A stretch of 64,000 bases of DNA from Streptoverticillium olivoreticuli subsp. olivoreticuli (GTDB lineage: Bacteria > Actinomycetota > Actinomycetes > Streptomycetales > Streptomycetaceae), in assembly GCF_003391135.1 (NCBI RefSeq), contig NZ_CP031455.1, forward strand, positions 7,839,501 through 7,903,500, given 5' to 3'. Below are positions 34,529-42,757 of this stretch, one piece after another. Under the pieces are notes generated by a model. It saw nothing but the letters and a program-made list of their open reading frames with translations. It was not told the origin of the DNA and did no database searches. Every line of letters starts with the position of its first letter. Positions within the stretch are counted from its first letter, which is position 1. A program made the translations under genes and the position numbers.

Positions 34529-35029
34529 TCAGGCCGCGGTGGGGGCGCCGGGGACGCGGCGGTCGCCGCCGTTGCGGTCCTGCCACGTCCGGTAGACGTC
34601 GACGGCCGCCTCTCGCGGCTCGTAGCGCATCGGCAGGCGCCGGTCCTCCCAGTCCTTGCCGAACTCGGCGTAGAAGGTGCCCAGCTCGAAGTACTTGCGG
34701 TCGTCCACATAGTGCGGCTCGTAGTCGTCGCGCTGGGTGAGGAAGACGACCTCGTCCGGGCTGCAGTAGTAGAGCGAGCCCAGACACATCGGGCAGGGGT
34801 GCGCGAGGACGTAGATGGTGCAGCCCGTCAGGTGCTCGGTGCCCAGCCGGGTGCAGGCGTCGCGGATGGCGAGGATCTCGGCGTGGGCGGTGGGGTCACC
34901 GGTCTGCGCCACCTTGTTGGGGCTCTCGGCGACGATCTCGCCGTCCCGGACGATGACCGTGGCGAACGGACGCCCGCCCTCCGCCACATTGGCCCGGGCG
35001 ATGTCGATGGTGCGCTGTGCGAAGTCCAT
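34529..35029 (-). CDS. Nucleoside/nucleobase deaminase (CDA fold)
   Basis: A protein of 166 residues. Zinc motif HAEILAIRDA (His plus catalytic Glu) and HPCPMCLGSLYYC (two Cys) identify a guanine/cytosine/tRNA-adenosine deaminase-type enzyme; the length and the C-terminal DDRKYFELGTFYAEFGKDW segment are closer to free-base or nucleoside deaminases than to TadA. AAGGAG precedes the ATG. A hairpin separates it from the cyanase gene. Confidence 0.88.
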   Translation of the reverse strand: MDFAQRTIDIARANVAEGGRPFATVIVRDGEIVAESPNKVAQTGDPTAHAEILAIRDACTRLGTEHLTGCTIYVLAHPCPMCLGSLYYCSPDEVVFLTQRDDYEPHYVDDRKYFELGTFYAEFGKDWEDRRLPMRYEPREAAVDVYRTWQDRNGGDRRVPGAPTAA

Positions 35030-35063
35030 GCTGCTCCTTGTGCGTGACGTGCGTGTGCGGTGC

Positions 35064-35102
35064 GGCAGGGGCGGGGCCGGCGGAACCGGCCCCGCCCCTG
35101 CC
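35064..35102 (-). terminator. Terminator of the cyanase-carbonic anhydrase operon
   Basis: A perfect 17-bp stem (35064-35080 with 35086-35102), 5-nt loop, 6 bp after the cyanase stop on the minus strand. Confidence 0.85.
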
Positions 35103-35107
35103 ACCGG

Positions 35108-35578
35108 TCAGAACGGCTTGGTGGGCAGGTACTTGCCGTCGAGGGTGATCACCGCACGGGAGCCGCCCTCGGGGTCCTCGACCTTCTTCACGTCGAGCTT
35201 GAAGTTGATCGCGCTGATGATGCCATCACCGAACTCCTCGTGGACGAGCGCCTTCAGCGTGGAGCCGTAGACCTGGAGCATCTCGTAGAAGCGGTAGATC
35301 GTCGGGTCGGTGGGGATGCCACCGGGGATGCTGCCGCGCAGCGGGATCGTCTGGAGCAGCAGGGCGGCGTCCTCGTCGAGGCCCAGCAGCTCGGTCACGG
35401 CCTTCGCCGCGTCGGCGGGCAGGGGATGCTGGCCGAGCAGGGCGGCGGTGACGAAGGCCACCGACAGGCCGGTCACGTCGGCGAGCTGCTGCCAGGAGAG
35501 GTCCTTGCGGGTCTTGGCGTCGACGACCTGGACGGCGAGCTGCTGACGGGCGTTCTGGTCCGCCTGTGCGTGGATCAT
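35108..35578 (-). CDS. cynS: Cyanase (cyanate hydratase)
   Basis: A protein of 156 residues, exactly the length of the E. coli enzyme. The catalytic residues fall at the same numbers: R96 and E99 in YRFYEML and S122 in IISAIN. The N-terminal helical domain SWQQLADVTGLSVAFVTAALLGQHPL is typical. It converts cyanate and bicarbonate to carbamate, which gives ammonia and CO2. The carbonic anhydrase gene lies 57 bp upstream in the same direction and would recycle the CO2 to bicarbonate. Confidence 0.96.
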   Translation of the reverse strand: MIHAQADQNARQQLAVQVVDAKTRKDLSWQQLADVTGLSVAFVTAALLGQHPLPADAAKAVTELLGLDEDAALLLQTIPLRGSIPGGIPTDPTIYRFYEMLQVYGSTLKALVHEEFGDGIISAINFKLDVKKVEDPEGGSRAVITLDGKYLPTKPF

Positions 35579-35635
35579 GGTGAAGCCTTTCGTTGCGTCG
35601 GTGGTCCGGGCGGTCACCCGGAACGGGGGAGTGGT

Positions 35636-36250
35636 TCAGCCGGCGAGGGCGACGAAGCGCCCGCTGGTGGTGTCGAGCTCCTCGACGGAGCCGGACGGGA
35701 TGTCGTAGACCCAGCCGTGCAGGGTCACCTCCTGCCGGGCGAGGGCCCGGGCCACCGAGGGGTGGGTGCGGAGGTTCGCCAGCTGGCTCAGGACGTTGTC
35801 CCGGACCAGGGCGGCGACCCGGCCGGCGCCCGAGGCGGGGCCGGTGGCGTCGGTGCGGGCCTTGGCCGCGTCGGCGTGGCGCAGCCAGTCGGCCACCGCC
35901 GGGAGGGTGCCGAGGTCGCCGCCAGAGGCGAGCGCGGTCATCGCGCCGCAGTCGGAGTGCCCGCAGACGATCACGTCCGTGACGCCGAGGACGCCGACCG
36001 CGTACTCGATGCTGGCGGCGACGCCGTCCGCACCGGGTGCGTAAGGCGGTACGAGGTTCCCCGCGGTGCGGATGACGAACAGCTCGCCCGGATCGCGCTG
36101 GGTGATCAGCTCGGGGACGACCCTGGCGTCCGAGCAGCTGATGAACAGGGCGCCCGGCCGGTGGTCGTTGGCGAGCCGGGCGAAGAGCTCGGCGCGGGCG
36201 GGGAACACGTCCTGCCTGAAGCGCTGGAACCCCTCGGCGATGTCGTGCAT
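35636..36250 (-). CDS. cynT: Beta-class carbonic anhydrase
   Basis: A protein of 204 residues with zinc motifs CSDARV (Cys-Asp-Arg dyad) and HSDCGAM (His and Cys), plus FVIRTAGN. It hydrates CO2. Its place beside cyanase matches E. coli CynT, which prevents bicarbonate depletion during cyanate breakdown. GGAGTGA precedes the ATG. It is divergent from a LysR gene that is its probable regulator. Confidence 0.93.
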   Translation of the reverse strand: MHDIAEGFQRFRQDVFPARAELFARLANDHRPGALFISCSDARVVPELITQRDPGELFVIRTAGNLVPPYAPGADGVAASIEYAVGVLGVTDVIVCGHSDCGAMTALASGGDLGTLPAVADWLRHADAAKARTDATGPASGAGRVAALVRDNVLSQLANLRTHPSVARALARQEVTLHGWVYDIPSGSVEELDTTSGRFVALAG

Positions 36251-36327
36251 GGGTCACTCCTTCTCCGGTGACGGTGCCGGTCGGCGTGTCCCGCCGTCCG
36301 ACGTGTTCCACCATGCATGACCTGTAC

Positions 36328-36380
36328 CTATAGTGTCCAAGACGTGGTATCCATGAAACCCATTGATGGCATCTATAGTG
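36328..36380. promoter_or_regulatory. Divergent cyn control region
   Basis: CTATAGTG occurs at 36328-36335 and 36373-36380, giving two TATAGT -10-like hexamers, with CCATTGATGG dyad arms at 36360-36369 between. The AT content is high for this genome. The second hexamer is only 7 nt from the regulator ATG. Likely LysR binding and promoters for both directions. Confidence 0.5.
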
Positions 36381-36386
36381 GGTCGC

Positions 36387-37295
36387 ATGGTCTTGGAACT
36401 TCGCCACCTGCGGTATCTGCTCGCCGTCGCCGAGCACGCCGGCTTCACCCGCGCCGCCGAGGCGCTGCGCGTCTCGCAGCCGACGCTCTCGCAGCAGATC
36501 AAACAGCTGGAGCGGGCCCTGGGCGTCCAGCTGCTCGACCGCTCCGGGCGCGCGGTGCGGCTGACCGGTGCGGGCGAGGTGTACGCGGACTACGCGCGCC
36601 GCGCCCTGCAGAACCTGGCGGCGGGCGAACGCGCGGTCCTCGACGTGCAGGACCTCTCGCGCGGGAGCCTCCGGCTGGCCATGACCCCGACCTTCACCGC
36701 CTATCTGCTCGGCCCGCTCGTGGCGGACTTCCACGCCCGGCACCCGGGCATCACCCTGGACATCCGGGAGCTGACCCAGGACCGCATCGAGGCCGAGCTG
36801 CTCGCCGACACGCTCGACCTCGGCATCGCCTTCAGCGGGACGTACCTGCCGGGGATCGCCGGCACCGACCTCTTCACCGAGACGCTCGGCCTCGTCGTCG
36901 GCCCCGGCCATCCGCACGCGGGCCGCGCGGAGCCGCTGCCGCTCGGGGAGGTCGGCGGGCACCGGCTCGCCCTGCTCAGCGGTGACTTCGCCACCCGCCG
37001 GCACATCGACGCGCACTTCGCGGAGCACAAGGTCCGGCCCGACGTCGCCGTCGAGGCCAACTCCATCAGCGCGCTCGTCGAGATCGTCGGCAGGACCCCC
37101 CTCGCGACGGTCCTGCCCGACGCCATCACCAGCGGACAGCCCCACCTCCACCCGGTCCCCCTGGACCCCCCGCTGCCCACGCGCACCGTGACGCTGCTGC
37201 GCCGTGACGCGGCCTACCGCAGCGCGGCCGCCCGCGCCTTCACCGCCCTGGCCCGGGACGTCGCCGCCGGGGCGGTGTGCGGACCGCGCAGGTGA
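36387..37295 (+). CDS. cynR: LysR regulator, CynR-like
   Basis: A protein of 302 residues. The N-terminal winged HTH reads LRHLRYLLAVAEHAGFTRAAEALRVSQPTLSQQIKQLE (fragments of the LysR signature), and the rest is a type 2 periplasmic-binding-like effector domain. The divergent arrangement with carbonic anhydrase and cyanase suggests it activates them in response to cyanate, like CynR of E. coli. ATG 36387 was chosen over the upstream ATG 36363 because the LysR fold begins directly after it. Confidence 0.85.
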   Translation: MVLELRHLRYLLAVAEHAGFTRAAEALRVSQPTLSQQIKQLERALGVQLLDRSGRAVRLTGAGEVYADYARRALQNLAAGERAVLDVQDLSRGSLRLAMTPTFTAYLLGPLVADFHARHPGITLDIRELTQDRIEAELLADTLDLGIAFSGTYLPGIAGTDLFTETLGLVVGPGHPHAGRAEPLPLGEVGGHRLALLSGDFATRRHIDAHFAEHKVRPDVAVEANSISALVEIVGRTPLATVLPDAITSGQPHLHPVPLDPPLPTRTVTLLRRDAAYRSAAARAFTALARDVAAGAVCGPRR

Positions 37296-37327
37296 GCGAA
37301 CATGGGGCGCACGGCCGCCCGTTCGCT
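37295..37327 (+). terminator. Hairpin after the LysR gene
   Basis: Outer arms 37295-37301 and 37321-37327 and inner arms GGGCG (37305-37309) and CGCCC (37316-37320) form a bulged hairpin starting at the stop codon. Confidence 0.5.
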
Positions 37328-37996
37328 GTCTTCCGGGCCGGAACAGACGGTCGCGGGGTACGGTTTCAGGTCACTCCGATATGCCGACACCATATGCCGA
37401 TGGGCGCGTAGCCAGGTCCGTACCGGTGCCCACTGGCGCTGCTGCGGACCCGAGTGCCGTGCGTGTCGCCGGTGGCCCGCCGAGCCCCTGCCGCACGCTC
37501 GCGGTGTGCCCTCCCCGGGCGTCCGGATCACGGCGCCGGAACCCCTGCGCCGCAGTTGAACCGCATCAGGGGGCGCGTGGCGCACGGATCAGGACGAATG
37601 CCTATGCAGCATGGACCGAGTGCGCCGTGTGCCCCAATACATCTATCGAATGTATGGTTTTCGTTTTTACGCTCGCGTCTAGAGGGCACCATCCTGCCAG
37701 GCCCCGCGCCGGGGAGGAGTCGGGGCCCGGAGGCACGGCCTGCCGCGGGGGGACGAGGGAGAGGGCAGTGATCCAGCCTGGGAGCGACCGTCCAGGGGGA
37801 CACGGCGCGGGTGCCGCGCCATGGGGGAGCGAACGCAGGCGTTCCCCTCCTTCTTCCGTGCCGACCCGACGGAAGGCCAGCCTCCGCTCCGCCGAGGGCA
37901 CCACGCGCGCATGAGGACCGGCAGCGCCCGGCCCGAGCAACCCCGTACCGCAACGACGAGTTCGGCTCGGAATGGCCCGAAGGAGGCCGGCCCCAG
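37296..37996. other. 700-bp gene-free region before the terpene synthase
   Basis: I see no convincing gene here: open frames lack ribosome sites and family motifs. It holds the LysR hairpin at its left end, a locally AT-rich pocket near 37600-37680 with a 19-bp inverted repeat, and the GAAGGAGG site of the terpene synthase at its right end. It is probably an unusually long regulatory leader. Confidence 0.55.
37637..37655. promoter_or_regulatory. AT-rich 19-bp inverted repeat
   Basis: ATACAT (37637-37642) and ATGTAT (37650-37655) are perfect arms around 7 nt, inside the AT-rich pocket and followed by a TTTTCGTTTTTACG stretch. It is a candidate operator about 340 bp upstream of the terpene synthase gene. 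Confidence 0.45.
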
Positions 37997-39019
37997 ATGC
38001 CACAGGACATCGCCCTGGACATACCGTTCCCCACCAAGACGAATCCACGGGTGGACGCCGTGGCCGATCGCAACGAGCGATGGCTGATTTCCGCGGGTCT
38101 GCTCAGCAGCCAGCAGAACATAGAGCGTTACCGGTCGTGGAACATCGCCCTGCTCGCGGCGGGCTTCCTGCCGGACGTCTCCGAGCGGGAGCTGACCTTC
38201 GGCCTCGCCGTGCAGAGCTTCTTCTTCTTTTTCGACGATCTCTTCGACGGCGCCCTGGGCCACAACCCCGCGGCCACGTACGAGATCTGCCACGAGATGG
38301 CGGCCCTCGCGCGGCAGGGTTCGGCGCAGCCCGTCGTCACGCCGTCCTTCCCGCTGGCCCGCCTGTGGTCGAACCTGTGGGCCCGGGCCCAGCAGGGGAT
38401 GTCGGCCGCCTGGCGGGGACGCACCGTCCGGCACTGGGAGGAGTACTTCCTGACGTACGTCTCCGAGGCCGTCAACCGCAAGAGCGGCACCGCGCTCGGC
38501 ATGGACTCGTACATGAAGCTGCGCCGGGACGGGATCGGCAGCCAGGTGGTCCTGGACATCTCCGAGCGCTGCGGGCACTTCGAGGCACCGCCGGAGATCC
38601 ACCAGAGCATGTGCATGCTGGAGGCCCGCGACATCACCGCCGAGGTCGTCACCCTCACCAACGACCTGCACTCCTTGGAGAAGGACCAGGCGAACGGCGA
38701 CCCGAACAACGCCGTCCTGCTGCTGGGCAGGGAGCACTCCTGCTCGCAGGACGAGGCCGTCGCCCGGCTCCAGCAGATGGTGCGCCGGCGGACCCGTCGC
38801 TTCCAGCAGCTGGTCGGTGAGATCGACCGGCTGTGCGACGCCTTCGGCCTCTCCACCGAACAGCGCGAGAACACCCACCGCTTCCTGGACGCCAACCGCG
38901 CCTGCATGCGGGGGAACTACCACTGGAGCAACATCAGCGCGCGCTACAGCGACGTCGGGGTCCTGCACGTCATCCGTTCTCCCCGGATCGAGGACGTGAT
39001 AGCCCAGACCGTCGACTGA
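37997..39019 (+). CDS. Class I terpene synthase
   Basis: A protein of 340 residues; ATG 37997 follows GAAGGAGG. The metal motif is FFFDDLFDG (D80, D81, D84: full DDxxD). The second motif reads NDLHSLEKD: N222, S226 and D230, with Asp where the NSE triad normally has Glu. The C-terminal NISARYSDV supplies the RY pair. It should cyclise a prenyl diphosphate, most likely farnesyl diphosphate (C15) from its length, with Mg2+. No prenyltransferase or P450 lies next to it, so it is a single-gene terpene locus. The product cannot be predicted; it does not look like geosmin synthase, which is much longer. Confidence 0.9.
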   Translation: MPQDIALDIPFPTKTNPRVDAVADRNERWLISAGLLSSQQNIERYRSWNIALLAAGFLPDVSERELTFGLAVQSFFFFFDDLFDGALGHNPAATYEICHEMAALARQGSAQPVVTPSFPLARLWSNLWARAQQGMSAAWRGRTVRHWEEYFLTYVSEAVNRKSGTALGMDSYMKLRRDGIGSQVVLDISERCGHFEAPPEIHQSMCMLEARDITAEVVTLTNDLHSLEKDQANGDPNNAVLLLGREHSCSQDEAVARLQQMVRRRTRRFQQLVGEIDRLCDAFGLSTEQRENTHRFLDANRACMRGNYHWSNISARYSDVGVLHVIRSPRIEDVIAQTVD

Positions 39020-39044
39020 ACGGCGCACCGTGCCGCGCGGGCGG

Positions 39045-39086
39045 CACGTCCCCGGGCCGGTGGAGAGCCACCGGCCCGGGGACGTG
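39045..39086. terminator. Strong terminator between terpene synthase and metI
   Basis: A perfect 19-bp stem (39045-39063 with 39068-39086) with a 4-nt loop AGAG between convergent genes. It is among the most stable hairpins of the window. Confidence 0.88.
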
Positions 39087-39096
39087 GGCCCGCCCG

Positions 39097-39759
39097 TCAG
39101 CGGCGGAGCACCTTGCGGGCCAGCAGATTGCCCAGCAACTGGGCGATCTGCACCAGCACGATCAGGACCGCCACCGTCACCACCATCACCGAGGTGTCGA
39201 AGCGCAGATAGCCGTACGTCATGGCGAGGTTGCCCACCCCGCCGCCGCCCACGGTCCCGGCCACCGCCGAGAAGTCGATCAGCGCGACCAGCATGAAGGT
39301 GAAGCCGAGGATCAGCGGACCGAGGGCCTCCGGGATCAGCACGGTGAGGATGATCCGCCAGGGGCTCGCGCCCATCGACCGCGCGGCCTCGATCACCCCG
39401 GGCTCGACGGACAGCAGATTGCTCTCCACGATCCGGGCCACCCCGAACGTGGCCACGAGCACCATCGGGAAGATCGCGGCCTCGGTGCCGATCATCGTGC
39501 CCACCACGCTGCGGGTCACCGGCGACAGCGCCACGATGGCGATGATGAAGGGCACCGGCCGGATCACGTTGATCAGCGCGTTGAGCACCGCGAAGACCGG
39601 CCGGTTCTGCAGGATGCCGCCCTTGCGGGTGGCGTAGAGGACGAGGCCGACGGCCAGGCCGAGCAGCGCGGACAGGGCCAGGGTGACCAGCACCATGTAG
39701 ACCGTCTCGCCGGTGGCGTCGACGACCTTGACCCAGAACCTGCTCCAGTCGACGCTCAC
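39097..39759 (-). CDS. metI: Methionine ABC transporter permease
   Basis: A protein of 220 residues from GTG 39759, which overlaps the metN stop. Five to six membrane helices; the EAA loop is EAARSMGASPWRIILTVLIPEALG in sense (EAA...G...I...P), typical of MetI. It forms the channel of the MetNIQ D/L-methionine importer with the neighbouring ATPase and lipoprotein genes. Confidence 0.92.
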   Translation of the reverse strand: MSVDWSRFWVKVVDATGETVYMVLVTLALSALLGLAVGLVLYATRKGGILQNRPVFAVLNALINVIRPVPFIIAIVALSPVTRSVVGTMIGTEAAIFPMVLVATFGVARIVESNLLSVEPGVIEAARSMGASPWRIILTVLIPEALGPLILGFTFMLVALIDFSAVAGTVGGGGVGNLAMTYGYLRFDTSVMVVTVAVLIVLVQIAQLLGNLLARKVLRR

Positions 39760-40778
39760 GCGGCGGCCGCCTTTCCGGCCGCGGCCAGTTCGGTGAGGAA
39801 GGCGTCGATCGCGTCGTCCGGACCGCGCAGTTCGAGCGTCACGCTGCCCAGCGGGCGGCTTTGCACCTCGCCGACCCCGGCGTGGGCGATGGAGAAGTCC
39901 AGTTCGTGTCTGCGCAGCAGCCGTGACCACTCGTGCGTGCCCGCGGAGTCACCGGAGACCGGCAGGGTGACGAGCCGGCCGCCGTGCCGGGCGCGCAGCC
40001 GCTCCAGGGCCGCCCCGTCCGGGACGTCGTGCAGCGCCGACCGGACGAAGGAGACGGTGGTCGGGTGCTCCGGCCGGGAGAAGACGTCGTAGACGCTGCC
40101 GCTCTCCACGACCTTGCCGTCCTCCATCACCGCCACCTCGTCGCAGATGCCGCGCACCACGTCCATCTCATGGGTGATCAGCACGATGGTGATCCCCAGC
40201 TCGCTGTTGACCCGCTGGAGCAGGGCCAGGACCTCGCCCGTGGTCTGCGGGTCGAGCGCGGACGTCGCCTCGTCGCAGAGCAGCACCTTCGGGGAGGTGG
40301 CGAGGGCGCGGGCGATGCCGACCCGCTGCCGCTGGCCGCCGGAGAGCTGCTCGGGATAGCGGCGCGCGTGCTCCGCGAGTCCCACGAACCGCAGGGCCTC
40401 CTCGGCGCGGGCGCGGACCTCGGCGCGCGGCAGCCCCGACAGCTTCAGCGGATAGGCGACATTGCCGAGGACCGTGCGCGAGCGGAACAGGTTGAACTGC
40501 TGGAAGACCATCCCGATGGACTGCCGGACGGCCCGTCGGCGCCGCTCCCCGAGCGCGCCCAGATCCTGGCCGTCGACCAGCACGGCGCCGGAGGTGGGCA
40601 CCTCCAGATAGTTGACCAGGCGCAGCAGGGTGCTCTTGCCCGCGCCGCTGTGGCCGACGACGCCGAAGACGCTGCCCTCACGGATGGTCAGGGACACCTC
40701 GTCGACGGCCCGGAACTGCGACCCCCGCTTGCCGTCGCGGGCGGGGTAGACCTTGCTGACACCGCGGAGTTCGATCAC
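39756..40778 (-). CDS. metN: Methionine ABC transporter ATPase
   Basis: A protein of 340 residues. Walker A GHSGAGKST, the Q-loop VFQQFNLF, signature LSGGQRQRVGIARAL and Walker B VLLCDEATSALDP are intact. Residues ~260-335 form a C-terminal NIL/ACT-like domain (DFSIAHAGVGEVQSRPLGSV), which in MetN binds methionine and inhibits transport. GTG start 4 bp after metQ. Confidence 0.94.
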   Translation of the reverse strand: MIELRGVSKVYPARDGKRGSQFRAVDEVSLTIREGSVFGVVGHSGAGKSTLLRLVNYLEVPTSGAVLVDGQDLGALGERRRRAVRQSIGMVFQQFNLFRSRTVLGNVAYPLKLSGLPRAEVRARAEEALRFVGLAEHARRYPEQLSGGQRQRVGIARALATSPKVLLCDEATSALDPQTTGEVLALLQRVNSELGITIVLITHEMDVVRGICDEVAVMEDGKVVESGSVYDVFSRPEHPTTVSFVRSALHDVPDGAALERLRARHGGRLVTLPVSGDSAGTHEWSRLLRRHELDFSIAHAGVGEVQSRPLGSVTLELRGPDDAIDAFLTELAAAGKAAAA

Positions 40779-40782
40779 CGTG

Positions 40783-41673
40783 TCAGCCCCGGCCCTGCTT
40801 CTGGAGCCGGTCGAGTTCCCGCTGGAGCTCTGCCGCCGGGATGTCCAGCACGTACTTCGCGCCGTCCGCCGACTTCGCGACGGCTTCCTGCACCTTCGGG
40901 GACCGGTAGATCTTGACGATCTTCCGCACGGTCTCGCTGTCCTTGTCCTTCGCCCGGGCGGCGATGACGTTGACGTACGGGCGGGCCGTGGCGCTCTTCG
41001 GGTCGTCGCGGAAGATCGCCTCCGACGGCTTGTGACCGGCGAGCACCGCGACGCCGTCGTTGATGATCGAGGCGTCGGTGTCCTTGAGGGTGCGCGGGGT
41101 CTGCTGGGCGTCGATCGGAGTGATCTTCAGATGCCGGGGGTTGGCCTCGATGTCCTCGGGAGTGGCGTAGATCCCGGCCTTGTCCTTGACCTCGATCAGC
41201 TTCGCCTGCTCCAGCACGAGCAGTGCCCGGCCCTGGTTCGACGGGTCGTTGGGGATGGCGACGCGAGCCCCGTCGGGGAGCTCGTCGACCTTCTTGTGCT
41301 TGAGGGAGTAGAGGCCCATCGGCGCCACGGAGGTGGAGGTGACGGGCACGATGTCGGTGCCGTTGCGCGCGTTGAACTGGCTCAGGAACGCCAGGTGCTG
41401 GAAGGCGTTGAGCTCGATATCGCCGTCGGCGAGCGCCCGGTTGGGCAGCTGGTAGTCGTCGAAGGTGACGATCTTGACGTCGATGCCCTCCTTCTTGGCC
41501 TCCTCGGCCACGACGTCCCACTCGGGGTCGGCGCCGCTGACCCCGATCCGCACCCGGTTGCCGTCGGCCGCGTCGGACAGGTCACAGGCCGACAGCAGGA
41601 GCGAGAGGGCGGCGGCCGCGGACGCCGCCGCGAAGTGACGGCGGGACAGGGTGAGTTTCATCGACAGGCTCAT
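40783..41673 (-). CDS. metQ: Methionine-binding lipoprotein (NlpA family)
   Basis: A protein of 296 residues with a twin-Arg-like basic start (LSRRH), a hydrophobic core and the lipobox LLSAC, so it is anchored outside the membrane. The mature part (VRIGVSGADPEWDVVAEEAKKEGID, NRALADGDIELNAFQHLAFL) is NlpA/MetQ-like. A second ATG at 41661 is an equally possible start. It captures methionine for MetNI. The 78 bp upstream show no S-box riboswitch that I can recognise. Confidence 0.9.
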   Translation of the reverse strand: MSLSMKLTLSRRHFAAASAAAALSLLLSACDLSDAADGNRVRIGVSGADPEWDVVAEEAKKEGIDVKIVTFDDYQLPNRALADGDIELNAFQHLAFLSQFNARNGTDIVPVTSTSVAPMGLYSLKHKKVDELPDGARVAIPNDPSNQGRALLVLEQAKLIEVKDKAGIYATPEDIEANPRHLKITPIDAQQTPRTLKDTDASIINDGVAVLAGHKPSEAIFRDDPKSATARPYVNVIAARAKDKDSETVRKIVKIYRSPKVQEAVAKSADGAKYVLDIPAAELQRELDRLQKQGRG

Positions 41674-41751
41674 TCCAGGAAGTGCAAGACCAACAAGTGC
41701 TGTGGATCGTATGGGCGGAATGAGCGTTTGCCTGGGAAAGAAAGGAAGCCT

Positions 41752-42543
41752 TCACGTTCCTGTAATGGGAGTGAAGGAATCCCCCTGAGTCCCCTGAGTA
41801 CCCTGAGCCCCCGGGAAGAAGTCGACGAGCAGCATGTCGCGGACACCGGATCCGGCACCGGGCGCGGGCCGCACCGGGGAGACGCCGTGCAGCACCCGGC
41901 GGTCGTCGAGCACGATCGTCTCCAAGGGCGCGGTGAGCAGCGCCCGGTGCACGGGCCGCTCCTGGAGGTCGTAGAGACAGGACTCCGCGCCCCGTACGTC
42001 CCGGCGGCGGATCAGCACCTGGGCGACGTAGGCGTGACCGTCCCGGTGCACGCCCTCGGGCGCGGGGTGACCCTCGGCCCGGACGGTCGCGGTGACGCGG
42101 ATCTGGTGGACACCACAGGTGTCGATGCCGGCCCGGGGGCCCGGGAGGCGCTCATGGAGGGCGCGGACGATCGTGTGCAGCGCCGCCCCCGCCGCCACGG
42201 CGTCCTCCAGCGGGGCGAACAGCCGGTCCACCCCGCCGTGCACCCGGTTCACCGAGCGGTCCTGGAAGAAGGCGGCGTGCGGCAGCCGTTCCAGCCGGTC
42301 GCCATGGATGCGGAAGGAACCGTACCGCCGGAAGCGGTAGGGCCGGTCGGTGCCGAGATGGGCATCGGCGGGCAGGCCGTCCCAGGAGGCGGTGAACTTC
42401 GCGAAGGAGTCCGCGGGACCCCCGTCCAGCGCGGCGCCGAGCACCTCCGGGCCGAAGTGCGCGAAGGGCGGCCGCTCCGGCACGGGGGGCTGTCCGGACG
42501 GGGCGGCGGCCGGGCCCGGCACGCGCGATGGGGCTGACGTCAT
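41752..42543 (-). CDS. 2OG-Fe(II) dioxygenase, amino-acid hydroxylase type
   Basis: A protein of 263 residues; start at 42543 with AAGGAC upstream. The facial triad is seen as HRDGHAYVAQVLI (HxD) and VLHGVSPV (distal His), followed by the C-terminal MLLVDFF. This pattern matches the 2OG-Fe oxygenase group that includes Bacillus L-isoleucine 4-hydroxylase. Such enzymes hydroxylate free aliphatic amino acids. No NRPS lies beside it, so the product may serve elsewhere, or the enzyme may belong to the neighbouring lipid cluster. Substrate unknown. Confidence 0.75.
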   Translation of the reverse strand: MTSAPSRVPGPAAAPSGQPPVPERPPFAHFGPEVLGAALDGGPADSFAKFTASWDGLPADAHLGTDRPYRFRRYGSFRIHGDRLERLPHAAFFQDRSVNRVHGGVDRLFAPLEDAVAAGAALHTIVRALHERLPGPRAGIDTCGVHQIRVTATVRAEGHPAPEGVHRDGHAYVAQVLIRRRDVRGAESCLYDLQERPVHRALLTAPLETIVLDDRRVLHGVSPVRPAPGAGSGVRDMLLVDFFPGAQGTQGTQGDSFTPITGT

Positions 42544-42757
42544 GGTGTCCTTGCCTTTGGTGCGGTGTGGTTCGTCGGCGAGGCGGACCGCCGCGCGGGG
42601 CCTCTTCTCGACGGTAAGGCGACACGGCGAGGTCGTCGGCCGGAATGCGCGCATCAGCGGGACGGAGGGGGACAAACAGGCGGCGGAGAAAAGGACGCAC
42701 ACAGAAACCGCCCGGTGCGCGCGACCGGTTCGCCCGGCAATTCACCGCGTGGGCCGG

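Noticed and set aside
37454..37914. Open frames in the gap before the terpene synthase
   Set aside because: They have low-complexity Arg/Gly/Pro composition and no ribosome binding site or recognisable motif.
41674..41751. SAM riboswitch upstream of metQ
   Set aside because: Only 78 bp are available and I could not find the conserved core or P1 helix pattern of a known SAM riboswitch.
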